Shown piece after piece: positions 25,246-36,331 of a DNA stretch of 64,000 nucleotides. The position numbers were made by a program, and so were the translations under genes. How positions within the stretch are numbered: the stretch's first letter is position 1; every line of letters starts with the position of its first letter. The notes beneath the pieces are model-generated. The model was not told the origin of the DNA. It saw only the letters and a list, made by a program, of their open reading frames with translations, and ran no database searches. The DNA comes from Gnetum montanum (Eukaryota; Streptophyta; Gnetopsida; Gnetales; Gnetaceae): NCBI GenBank assembly GCA_015680685.1, contig MNCI01005835.1, positions 882,760 through 946,759 on the forward strand, written 5' to 3'.

Positions 25246-25463
25246 TTTATATATATTTTGTAGATGATTCCTTTTTTTTATTTGAGCAATGGGCATAAGG
25301 GCTAGTATCACAAATCCCTCACCTCAATAGGGTAGATATGACCCACTAAATAAGATTGTCTCATCACAAAGCTACTCCACTAGTGTAATACCTTTTCTAT
25401 TAAATTGATAATATTTTAAACTTTAGAGATGTATAGATAAGTATGATTTATTCTAGTGTACAT

Positions 25464-25500
25464 TAGGGGTGGGGGTGTTGGAACTCAAAATAATTTGGAA
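25464..25500 (-). repeat. SINE-like element, 3' end fragment
   Basis: GGGGTGGGGGTGTTGGAACTC is the complement of the tail found in the other copies (GAGTTCCAACACCCC). The rest of the copy is not recognisable, so it is truncated or too diverged. Confidence 0.35.
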
Positions 25501-25689
25501 GAGGAATATAAAACCTAAATAATAAAATTAATTAAAAAAAACATCCAAACTACATCACATGCTTAATACCAAATAGAAAGTAATAAAAAAACCACATAAG
25601 AAGAATACACTTTCCAATTGCATAATCTTATAATTGATATTTTTGGAAAATCAAGAGAGGAATATTAATCCATGCTTGAACTTAAAATA

Positions 25690-26120
25690 GGAAAATAGGA
25701 AATACAACATATATTGCACCTTCAACAATATGTTTCTTAATATAATTTTTACATCAAGAATTTTTACCATCAACTATAACATGTTTGTTAAAATTAGGTT
25801 TTATCTTTGAGTTAAGATCGTTCTTATTAGAGAAGGACATATTTACCTCATGAGTTATTTGTTTGACTAAATTATACTTTTCGTAGTACAAGTAGAAACA
25901 TTTCTAGAAGCATCTATATTCTCTGATTTCTTTAATAGTATTTGATTATTCTTATCATTGACATTAACTTGATTTTTCATATCTTTAGCTTTAGATTATT
26001 TTTTTCTATCCTCAACTTTAACATGTTTTTCCTTCTTCTTAGGTTTTTCTTCTTAAGTAGAAAAGGACAATTAATAAACAAATGTCATTCATGATAACAA
26101 AAGTAACAAGAATTCAAAAT
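25690..26120 (-). pseudogene. Retroelement gag/ORF1 relic with CCHC zinc knuckle
   Basis: On the minus strand, 26067-26108 encodes a CX2CX4HX4C zinc knuckle with one internal stop. A lysine-rich stretch follows (about 25980-26050). Such knuckles occur in Gag of Copia elements and in ORF1 of plant LINEs. No other domain is readable, so the parent element cannot be named. Confidence 0.4.
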
Positions 26121-26191
26121 ATTATAATATATAATTAGGAGAGGAGGCAGGGGGTGTTGGAACTCGAAATAAGTGAAAAATAGATACATCC

Positions 26192-27006
26192 TGATGAGAC
26201 GCGACATGCATAGCGCTGCGATATCGCGTACGCAATATCGCGGCCGCCGCGATATCGCATCCCTTGCGATATCACGTATGCGATATCGCGTCTCTCCATG
26301 CAATATCACGTACGCGATATCGCGGTCCACCACCATATCTATAAATAAGAGGTGGCACTCCCTTCATTTCCCAATCCTAGCTAGAAGTAGCGAAGCTCTG
26401 GCAATTTGAACACTCCAGAGTTAGATTAATTTCCCATGTGCCCGCAGTAGGAGTCCTAGAGTGAACGGCTCTTTATTCGAGCAACTTTGTAACCTGAACA
26501 CAAGTTGTGTACGACAATAAAGACGAACTTGATTGGATAAACCTTGCAGTACATGGTTTTANNNNNNNNNNNNNNNNNNNNNNNNNNNNNNNNNNNNNNN
26601 NNNNNNNNNNNNNNNNNNNNNNNNNNNNNNNNNNNNNNNNNNNNNNNNNNNNNNNNNNNNNNNNNNNNNNNNNNNNNNNNNNNNNNNNNNNNNNNNNNNN
26701 NNNNNNNNNNNNNNNNNNNNNNNNNNNNNNNNNNNNNNNNNNNNNNNNNNNNNNNNNNNNNNNNNNNNNNNNNNNNNNNNNNNNNNNNNNNNNNNNNNNN
26801 NNNNNNNNNNNNNNNNNNNNNNNNNNNNNNNNNGACTTGCTTAACCATACACCGTGACATATACAAGCAAGCCTGGGAAGACAACGAACGATTAACCCCA
26901 AGTGTTTCTTGTGGCGTTAAGGCATTTAGTCTGCGGAGTTCGAACGGATCGTGCGTGCACGCTCGTATTCATATGGTTGAGTGTAGGGGTACCTCACCAC
27001 TCATCA
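26192..27006 (+). repeat. Solo LTR, element E family
   Basis: TGATGAGACGCG...CACTCATCA with CATCC on both sides (26187-26191 and 27007-27011). The U3 (26200-26335) is packed with CGATATCG palindromes like the LTRs of element E, followed by CTATAAATAAGAGG. No internal sequence is present, so it arose by recombination between two LTRs. About 270 bases of the middle are unsequenced. Confidence 0.9.
26562..26833. other. Assembly gap (272 N)
   Basis: A run of N inside the solo LTR. The LTR length including the gap (815 bp) is close to the element E 5' LTR (796 bp), so the gap size is plausible. Apparent open frames crossing it are artefacts. Confidence 0.98.
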
Positions 27007-27128
27007 CATCCAAAGATATGTAGTCCAATTAAAACTTCATATAACTCAACATTAAATACTAAAATCAAACCCATGACCTAGAGCTTCCAAATCAAGTGTC
27101 TTACCACTAGGCTAATCCCTCATTATTA

Positions 27129-29329
27129 TGTATGATGTTACACATTAGTGATGTCCTTCAGTGATGCTATTATGAATGTCTTATGTAGTTAACATCACAT
27201 TTACTAATAGTTAAGTTGCCTCGAGTAGCAGGCCCTCCTTTCATGTCTATTAAGTTTAAATATGATGATTCATTGATGGGTCTTGTATCATCCATTTTCT
27301 GTCTCCAAGATGAAGTTAATTAATCTCTAATCTCTTTGTTTTATTTTTGAATTTTATTATTTCCTCTTGTTATGTTTAGTGTTAGTTTTGTTCTCTCAAG
27401 TGGCTAATCTATGAACCTTTCCTAGTGTCTTGTGGTCCTACAAATAAGTTTCTTTTAGCACCTCATAGGTGTTTTCTTTAAGTTGTGATAATACAACTTT
27501 ATTATTGTCATTTTCTTTCAAAAAGAAGAAGAAGAAGAACTTTTTATTTCAATAAAAAATATCTATGAGAATCAAATGTAATGAAAATAGATTCCATATG
27601 CTTAATAGGATCAAGAAGATTAGCAATTTACCACTTAGCCCTATGAAGAATCAATAGAAGGCTATATAATTTGACAAAACATGGAGCTTTAAAATATTTT
27701 TTAAATTAAACATCAAAATTTGGAGTTGATTTTTAAATGATTAACACTACATGTGTATTATAAATAATTATATAAATTAGAGCATGGTAGATTAAAACAT
27801 TACCTGGCTCAACTAGTAGAAAAAAAATAAGAATAGTACCTAACGTGAATGACTTGAATAGTATGTTTTTACATCACATCATTTAACTGCTTATGAGGGA
27901 GGTGACCCAAAATTTGAATAAATACATTGTGATATATTTAGGAATCATCATTTGAAATGATGATAAGGAAGTTGTTTCTTAAGTTGGAAGATATGGGTTT
28001 AAACCTACACATAGCCACTCGAGAAGATGTTAGGCTTTCACTCATTTACTAATTCTTCTAGAACCTCGATTAGCAAGATGAGCATCGCGGCTCTAGGTGA
28101 TGATCCTTTACATATCATGATGTGAGATTAACAACTAATGATTTATATATATTGTTAGGAATAATAAAATTAAACATATTATTTGTACTATCACTAGAAA
28201 AAGGCATCACAATTTTTCAGTTGCCAAATTATAAATATGCATTTTAAGGATCATTAGAAATTTAATCATTAGTAGAATAAGTATAAATTTTAATATTGAT
28301 AGGAGAAGTTAGAAGTAATTCAAAACCCTTCATGAGGAAATATCATATGGAGAAATTAATTTCACTGATAAAACTTAGCCAGACCAACATTTTTTACCAA
28401 ATGATAATTTGAATCTAAATTATAGATCATTTCTAATTGTTAAGAAGAAATTGATTAATATTTACATGATATCATTATGGAAATATCTCTTCTGAACTCA
28501 AAGTAATTTGACTATAGGTACATACCAAGACATATATTTAACATAATATTTTAAAACAACTATATAAGAATATAATAATTCCTTAAGTGTAACTTCAACT
28601 AGAAACCTCTTATCTAACAAGATAATCAACTAATGACTTGAGCCACCTATCATTGACTAAGTATAAGTTATTTAAATTGTTGAACATTTTATTTACAAAG
28701 CTACTCTTAAACATCAATCAACATCATCTAAAGTCCTTAAAGAATGCATTTTGCAAAGGTGAACTCTATATGGACCATACCTTAGAACCTAAATGAGCTA
28801 TACAAATGAAATCCAATGATAAGTTAAACTTGAATAAACCAAGTACATATGTAAAGATTATGCCTTGCTGGTAGTTTAAATGTTGCTTCCTTTCCAAAAT
28901 GGGGCCTAGAAGCAGTATGGAGATTCTCTTGGGGTTTATGCTATCTTAATCATCATTCCTACTTCTTAAGAACTACATAGCCATGATTCTTTGTGGACTA
29001 CATCACAAGGATATGTAGGAACTTTTAATTTTGGCTTTTGACATGGATACTTTTCTTACTCTATGGAGAATGAGTTTAGAACTAGATGTGTGTAGTATAG
29101 GGGCATGTCGTAGCTCTCTTGAGGATCTTTGTATCTTTATGTGTTTGCTAGTGCTCTTTATGAATATTGTATGTGTATGCATCGCATTGGTCTTATTGCT
29201 TATATGATTAATAAGGCATCTTCATGATGCTCCTAATGTCTGGACTAACATGTGCTATAACTTGTGTTATTCTTGTAGGTTACGTGATTATTGAGGTATA
29301 GTCTATTTTGAGTTCATTTTGGAACACTT
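27129..29329. other. Unidentified AT-rich intergenic DNA
   Basis: No coding frame, LTR end or RNA gene supported. A stretch at about 27950-28120 (TTGGAAGATATGGGTTTAAACC) has a B-box-like look but no repeat partner that I could find. A short GAA run occurs near 27523-27538. Confidence 0.4.
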
Positions 29330-30144
29330 AGAAACTTTGGAGCTCAAAGTAGTGCTAAGTAATACTCTTCAAAGTGGCATCGCCACAACATAAACATATT
29401 TAAAGTTATTTGGCTCTCATATTAATAGACAAAATTTGTTGGTATATTATAATGGTGATATTAATAAGTGGGCTACTCTTAAGCACTAAAAAAAGCCTAA
29501 AAAAAAAAGATTTTATCTTCAAGATTTTAGTAATATCTTTTTTTCTTAAGCCTAATTTCAAAATTTTGTAAAATTATGTGGTTCAAAAAATTGAAAATAA
29601 GCTTGATAAATAAAAAGAAAAAAAAATCACCCTTGCTAACAAAGATTTAGTTATTAAGCAAATGCTTTAGTCTACTCATGTTTATTATTCTAGTTGTTGG
29701 GCTCCTATAAAAGCTTTTGATGATAAAATTAATTAAATTATCCATCTTTTTCTTTGATCTATTAAGGAACATAGGAAAGGCTTTTCTAGAGTTGCTTTGA
29801 ATATTTAGACTACTAGCTAGAGAGATGGAGGTCTTGATCTTATTAATTGTTATAAGTAGGGCCTTTCTCTCTCAATAATATGGATTGCTAAATTGATTAA
29901 TGGAGATGATGTTTAAATTGATAAATGCAATGATAATAGTTTATCTTCTAATAACCTCCTTCATTATCTTATTTTTTCTTAGGTCATTTCTATTCTTGGT
30001 TCTCTAGGACTTAAACAAATTTGGAAGACATGACGCATGCTTAGCAAGTATTAGAATTGTAATCATATTATAATTTTAGAATATATGCTTAAGTAAGTAA
30101 GTCCATGATGGCTTCCTTTTAATGAAGAAGCTTGGGCTACTCAT

Positions 30145-33100
30145 TGTAAGATCCCATCTAATTCACCCCAATCCATGCTAAGGTGTAGACCATAATCTAG
30201 TGTCATAGCAAAAAATGAGCAAGAAATCATCACCTGAATAAAAAATGCAATGAAAGTACATATTACTCCATAATAAATCCAATTCATAGGAGAGATACTA
30301 TATATCAACAACTAATATTCACGCATCCTATATATATATATCATACTATCATATATAGCATGTATAGGTGAAAGATACATCATCCACTAACCATCATAAA
30401 TAACCAATGTTTATACATCTATTACAAATCATTTCACATATGTGCAAGATACACATTGTACAAAAGCTACATCATCTTAGTGGCAATCCATACTAACTCC
30501 ACTAGCAAATGCATCCATCTCATAAGATAAAAATATCATAAATAAGGAAATTAACATCAAATTCACATCACTAGTATCCCCCTTAGATTTGGAAATATTT
30601 GGAACTCCTTGATCCATCACTTGCATAAATGGGATCTATACAAGATTAAGTGGAGGCATTTACATATCCCTTGAGGATGTGGAAGAGAGCTGCCATGTTG
30701 AAGAAGCGATGTGGGATATATTGAGCAACTTGCAATAAGATTAGTATCCATCCAAGTACACATCACATCCAACACATAATCATATCATAACTAAGCATAC
30801 TCAAGCATCGTGACCAATACCATAAACCAACTAAGCATACACATATGCCATTATGACCAATAATTACATTATAATTTCTACCTCTTACACTACCACCCAT
30901 ACCTTGCTTTGCTTGAGTCCACTATACATAATCCAAACCTTGCTCCAACAACTCACTATCATGCTATATTAACTATCATACAAAACCTAGAACCTCAGTG
31001 CATCATGCATATTATAATTAATGCTTCCTTATCATTACTTCACTTGGTAGCAACCATTGCTCCATCATCAATGCTTTACCAATGGTAATTAGTGCTAGTA
31101 GCAACTAGTGCTTCACAAATAGTGTTCTCATACCAGTATTTCACTAGTGTCAACTAGTGCTTCACTAGTAGCATGTCACACTTGTAATCGATCATTGTTG
31201 CTAGGGCTTGCTACCCCATATGTAGCCTTAGGCCACTAAACTGTTGGAGGATGGATCCATGCACACCAATGCCCGAGATTCATAACTAGTCATTGTGCCC
31301 AACAAACTTATGTTCTTTGGCCCTTAGTGATGAGTGGCGAGGTACCCCTACACTCAACCATATGAATACGAGCGTTTTCACGCGTGATCCGGTCGAACTC
31401 TGCAGACGGACTAGTTGTGGCACCTAGATAGTTATCCTTAGGTCGTTGTTCGCTGTCTTCCCACTTGGACTAGTATTATATTTGTCACGTATGGTTTAGT
31501 CCAGAGTGAGATGTATGATGGGTTGCCTAATCTAATGCTACTCCTGAACGCAATGGAAAGTAATATTATCTAAGCTAGGAGAAAAAGGGTGAGAGAATCT
31601 AAACTAGCCTAAGTGCGATGAGCATCCGTTCCTTGATCATCCGTACACATCTTGGACTTCGTGCATGACTACCACTAAAATTATCAAGCGTAGATCCTAG
31701 GTACGCTACTGGGTTACCAAGTAGTCACACTTAAATGCTCGTAATCAAGTCGTACTCATTCCGCGTTTTAACATGAGATAAGTGAGAGAGAGAGATTAAC
31801 TAGGAAAACAGTAAATAATAATTAATTAAATAATTAATCTAAGTGAATGCTACTATGATAAAGTAATCTTGATCTTTATTTCCAGTCATGTGTGTGTCCA
31901 AGTACATCACACTCGAATAAATGATGTCGTACAATTACATTCACCACACTACGGGTAGACACTGGAAAATATTCTATCTCTGGAAGGGAAAAATTGCCAG
32001 AGCTTCGCTAAAGGAAAAACTAATTGCCTAAAACTGGGAAAGCCGCCTCTTATTTATAGAAATTGAGGCCATTGCAACAACAGGGCTATGATATCACAGC
32101 TGCGATATCACAACCAGCAAATTCATGACTCATCACTTAGGATAAGACCTAAGACTAAAGCCATACTAATGCATCTAGTGGGAGTCTTTCATCTCCTCTA
32201 GGGTGCCTTACCACCAATTGTATTGAATTGAAACACATAATCACAAACACCATCAATCAATCAAGACACATCCATTACAAAGCATAGATGACTTATTTCA
32301 CATGTAATCACTGAAGTCTCTAATAACATTTACGTCACATTCCCCAAATGACCATAGATAACTAGTGTTAAGTGCACCATCATATTTAGCACTCTTAATT
32401 CTACCAACCATAGCTAACCCTTATGCAACACATTAATTCTTACCCAATATTAATAAGAATGCCCTTAAGTATAACATGCTCACTATGTCATCATTTACTT
32501 TCCTCTCACATATCCCCAACTACCCCTTCCACTCTTGACTTTTTCTACATTGACTACTTCCATGTTCTATCCTTCATAACTAGTTGCAACTCTTGTGTGA
32601 CTTGCGCCTACCCCATTATCCTTTGTTTTTCTCTCATCGTGACTTGCATTCAGCTTGCATCGCTTTGCAAATCTCTTTCACAATCCAACAATGAAGATCC
32701 CACAACTACCATCAACTTGCATTGAGTTTGATACAGAAGGCAAAAACATATATCGCAACCTGATTGCAAATCCACCGTGACCTCCTAACTCACGTCGCTC
32801 ACCACAACCATCTCATGATCCCCTGCGACAAAGTAAACGATTACGATGCCCATCACGACTTAATCATGATTGACTGGAATAACAAAATGCATCAAAAGCC
32901 TTAAGCACAACTGTGTCATGACTCACGACCCTTACAAAAACTATAGAGCAACCAAGGTGTGACTCGTGATTTACCGTCAACAACAAAAATCAACAACTTC
33001 CAACATATCCATTTGTCCATTTTGCATCCTAACAAAACCATACATCATCCAAATGACCCCCGAAGACCAACTATGGAAGCTTTGCAGTCCCAAGAAGCCT

Positions 33101-34231
33101 TCCAGATGTATCTTCGGCATAAAATTCAGATCAATACTCATTTGAAAGAATTTCGTAGAAATACTAATGGCAACTCGACATGTAAAATTTACAACATCAT
33201 TGAAACACATCATGGAACCTAACCATCCCCTCAAATGATTTCCCAAAAATACAATATGTAAATCACCCAATTTGAGCATGCATAATATCAATATTAGATC
33301 ATATCAAAACCACAAAAATTAGTATAATAACTTAGCATGAAAACATCTGTAAAACAACTAGAATATGTAGTCGTGCCTATCCATCCCATTGACTAACTCC
33401 CATGTGCATGCACATGAATTCAAAACTATAAAATAGAAGATAGGTAAAGACACTCGTTGAAATCTAGAGAATGTAGGAACCTTAGAAAATCCAAAATTTG
33501 AAACTTACTCAGATAATACAATGCTCCAGGATTACCAAACCTCAAAAAAATTTTCCACACCATAGGCTACTTGGAACTGGCTTCCCAACATCCTAAGAAT
33601 CACTAAAATTCATCAAGAATCAATGAAGAATAGAAGAAAGGAAGAAATTGAAAGGAATCGGGAACATGCTTGAATGAAATAAAGGAAAATGAATTTCTAT
33701 TCTAACTCTTCTTTTTATATTCCTTCCTTGATATTCATATTTTCTAAGGTTTCCGTAACCTTTGATGTTCCAACCAATGTTAAGGGATCCATACTCATAA
33801 CTTAATAACAATACATCTAATCAAAATGTCAATCAAACCTATAAACTCCATGTTACAAGCACAACACTTCCATATCATCAAGCTAACATAACATGATATA
33901 TCAAATGACACTAAGACTCTAATGTGCATAACATCATAATCATAAAAGCATAGCATAAAATCACATAGGTTGAGGTCATACTTGTTGAGTACTCAACACC
34001 CCATCCACAACCTACTCCTACTAGTCATAGTCACCTCTCTAGCTTATCTAGCAAGATCAATGTTCATGTACATGGAAATCACCATCACCATAATAGATCA
34101 TAGCTAAATTACATGATAATATAGAGCAATGTAACATCTATCTATATACACCTCATGATTTTAATCACAACTAATCCCACATACATGCAAGCACAACACA
34201 ATACTATGGGGCCCTATAATGAGGGTTTACA
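30145..34231 (-). repeat. Long solo LTR, chromovirus-like, hosting a nested solo LTR
   Basis: Bounded by TGTAAG...TTTACA with CTCAT on both sides (30140-30144 and 34232-34236). Without the nested LTR at 31328-32135 it is about 3.3 kb. On the minus strand there is a TATA-like GAATATAAAAAGAAGAG (about 33707-33723) and a GTTGAGTACTCAACAAGTATGACC stretch (about 33968-33993). Very long LTRs with TGTAA/TTACA ends are usual in Tekay/Del chromoviruses (family knowledge). No primer site, gag or pol is seen inside, so a solo LTR is the simplest reading; an unrelated insertion is possible. Confidence 0.6.
31328..32135 (-). repeat. Solo LTR, element D family, nested
   Basis: 808 bp with TGATGAGTGGCG...GACTCATCA and CTTAG on both sides (31323-31327 and 32136-32140). 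Orientation is taken from element D (62733-63419), whose R/U5 it matches as reverse complement. It includes U3 with GATATCACAGCTGCGATATCAC and a TATA box (CTTATTTATAG on the plus strand, about 32047-32057). It supplies the U3 that element D lacks. Confidence 0.9.
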
Positions 34232-34760
34232 CTCATTCATTTAGATTGTATACCACTTAAAGCAAATTTAAAATCAATGTAGTTTTCTATCTATGTATTC
34301 ATGATAGATGGATTACATGAAAGGAGGCTTTTAGCCTCTATGGTTTGAATAAAAAAAAGGAATTTTTTTTGAAAATTTAATTTTTAATCTTAATAATTTA
34401 TTTAAAGTTGACAATAGTTTGCATCCCGCTTTTCTAGATCTCTTTTGGAAGGATGAAAAATCTATTTGTCCCTTTAACTCCAAAGTTACATATGAGATTA
34501 CTACAAAGAATTTTTTTTATTTATAACAAATTCAACAAGACTTGAAAAATGCAATTATCATTGCACTTTTGGGTGAGAAAAAGAAAGATATTTGGAAAGT
34601 TCCTACCTTTTCAAAAATTTATATTTTTTTATGGTGCCTTATACATCAAGGTCTTTTTGTCAACACTTTCTTCAACATATGGAAATTATGTCTTCTCAAT
34701 GTCCTCTTTGTGGAAGTAATGACTAATTTTCACATTTTTTTTAGTGTCTAGTTGCAATAC

Positions 34761-35850
34761 ATTTCTAGAAATGGACATTTAGAATTCACAATAACTTTCA
34801 AACAAGCATCAATGATATCATTTTTGGTGATCAACTTGCTTTATCTACTTCCTTTCTTTGTATTTGAAAGTGTCTCTAGCCACTCGTATATTTGAAAGCT
34901 TCAATATGTAGTTATTTTCTAGCAACAAGAGCATGAGCTTGATCTCTCTTCAAGAGTTAAATATTATATTCTCAAAGATGTTTCTTTTTAGTAAAAGTAC
35001 TTTTAGGAAAAGCTAAACAATTAATTTGTTCCTTGCAATATTAATTTTTTGTTTTGTTTTTGAGGCTCAAGTTGAGGAAGCTATTAGCTTTTATTGTTAT
35101 TTTTTTTAATACTTTTAACTAATACTTTCTTTTGTTTTTAGAGATAATATTTTCCTTCTCTTACAAAAAAACCCTTTAGTAAAAAGGGATATTCTATGAA
35201 GGCATTTTTGAACAAGGACAAAGGTAGATCCTTTTCCTACGCCAAAGGAGAGATTTTCCAAGATTGTTTGTAACGACTAAAACCTAAAAAAGCATTCAAA
35301 AACATTGGACTTTTCTTTAGACTCTCTCTTCTATGTTGATGATCGAATGTACTATGAATTTATTATTACTAGTTTAGCTATATATTTATAATATATATAT
35401 ATTATTTGGCCAAGAGAATCTCATATATTTTACAAATTAATAAAATCTCAAATTGATTCATTGAGAATTAATATTCATATTGAAAACCAAAATCAAAATG
35501 ATTGTACGATATTCAATAATAATTCTTGTGAAAAGTTCTATTAATTTGATTCATAGCGTTTTTTTTTCAGTGACATGGACTTTACATCGCATTTTTTTCC
35601 ATCACGTTTTCTCCATTGCAGGATCTTACATAGTAGGTGACATAGAGGGCAACAAAATACACTTCCCCCTCCCCCATCGCACCAATATTATTATTCTTTT
35701 TCCTAGGCTTTGACACCTCTCCCATAGATAGACCTAAATAAGCAACTAATACAAAAATGGTGGAGAGGGGCAAAGCTATTGGATCCTTAAAATAATGTTA
35801 GTAATAAGCAAAAAAAAAAAAACTATTGAAAGTAATTAAATATTTAACCC
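34761..35850. other. Unidentified AT-rich DNA upstream of the SSB gene
   Basis: Probably includes the far 3' end of LINE relic 1 (to about 35100), but no motif fixes the boundary. No host gene seen. Confidence 0.35.
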
Positions 35851-35993
35851 TGGGTGGAGGGAGGGGTGGGTGTTGAACTTGAAACATTCTTTTAACATTA
35901 TTTATTCCGGAGACAAATAGTCAAATTAGATTGAGCTCATACTTAGAGATTCAAAACTAAAAGTCTTACCATTAAGCTAACACCTCATTGTTA
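35851..35993 (-). repeat. SINE-like element, copy 3
   Basis: On the minus strand: AATGAGGTGTTAGCTTAATGGTAAGAC (A-box-like head) at the right, then TCTAAGTATGAGCTCAATCT, and a tail AAGTTCAACACCCACCCC at the left. Same arrangement as copies 1 and 2; diverged internally. It lies about 340 bp upstream of the SSB start codon. Confidence 0.45.
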
Positions 35994-36262
35994 CCTCAAA
36001 CTATAGAATAACATACCAAAATCTTAAGTGTGATTAGAATTCAGTAACCCCTTGCCTCAAAATAATAAACTAACTACTCCAGCAACTATCATCTAGTAAG
36101 AGCAATAATCCAACAACCCAAGTTTACGGCGTCTTCATGCCATTAACGACGGGAAACGAGTTAAAATGGCAGATAAACAGCTCAAATAGCGCAGTAGCCG
36201 ATGTAGTGAGGAGAAAAATTATGATACAAAGTGGGCATCTCTTCCATTTGAAAATTTGGAGG

Positions 36263-36272
36263 GTTTAGGGTT
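36263..36272 (+). promoter_or_regulatory. Possible telo-box in the SSB 5' region
   Basis: GTTTAGGGTT, the complement of AACCCTAAAC, lies 60 bp upstream of the SSB start codon. Telo-boxes of this sequence are frequent near the transcription start of plant genes for replication and growth. Only the motif is seen; no start site or TATA box could be fixed. Confidence 0.35.
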
Positions 36273-36331
36273 GTGTATTGTTGGAGGTTTAACAGAGGTT
36301 TTGCCTGCGATTTCAGAACAGCAGCGAAACC

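Larger units (their letters stand above)
26148..27128 (-). repeat. SINE-like element, copy 2, split by a solo LTR
   Basis: The two halves are 26148-26191 (GGGGGTGTTGGAACTCGAAATAAG, the complement of the tail) and 27012-27128. The second half, on the minus strand, includes TAGCCTAGTGGTAAGACAC (A-box-like) and GGTCATGGGTTTGATTTTA (B-box-like). The solo LTR at 26192-27006 interrupts it with duplication of CATCC. This is the best-preserved copy. Confidence 0.55.
29330..34760 (+). pseudogene. LINE relic 1 (RT C-terminal part and zinc-binding tail), split by a long LTR
   Basis: The two halves are 29330-30144 and 34237-34760. The first contains a REGGLDLIN-like motif (RDGGLDLINCYK, about 29824-29860) typical of the region after RT in plant L1-like LINEs. 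The second continues with KEAFSLYGLNKKKEFF (about 34319-34365), then IWKVPTFSKIYIFLW (about 34591-34635) and, one frame over, CPLCGS (about 34690-34710), the zinc-binding tail found at the end of plant LINE ORF2. Stops and frameshifts throughout. The insertion at 30145-34231 splits it with duplication of CTCAT. Confidence 0.6.

Noticed and set aside
26456-27023. Several open frames crossing 26562-26833 on both strands
   Set aside because: They are open only because the region is a run of N; the flanks are LTR sequence.
27940-28130. Possible tRNA gene or second SINE near GGGTTTAAACC
   Set aside because: Only a B-box-like stretch; no cloverleaf, no A box at proper distance, no second copy seen.
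32423-33291. Open frames of about 90-100 codons inside the long solo LTR
   Set aside because: Low-complexity composition, overlapping on both strands, no motif, within LTR-like sequence.
36145-36160. E2F-like motif (GACGGGAAAC) upstream of SSB
   Set aside because: It differs from the usual TTTSSCGC core, and a single weak match upstream is expected by chance.
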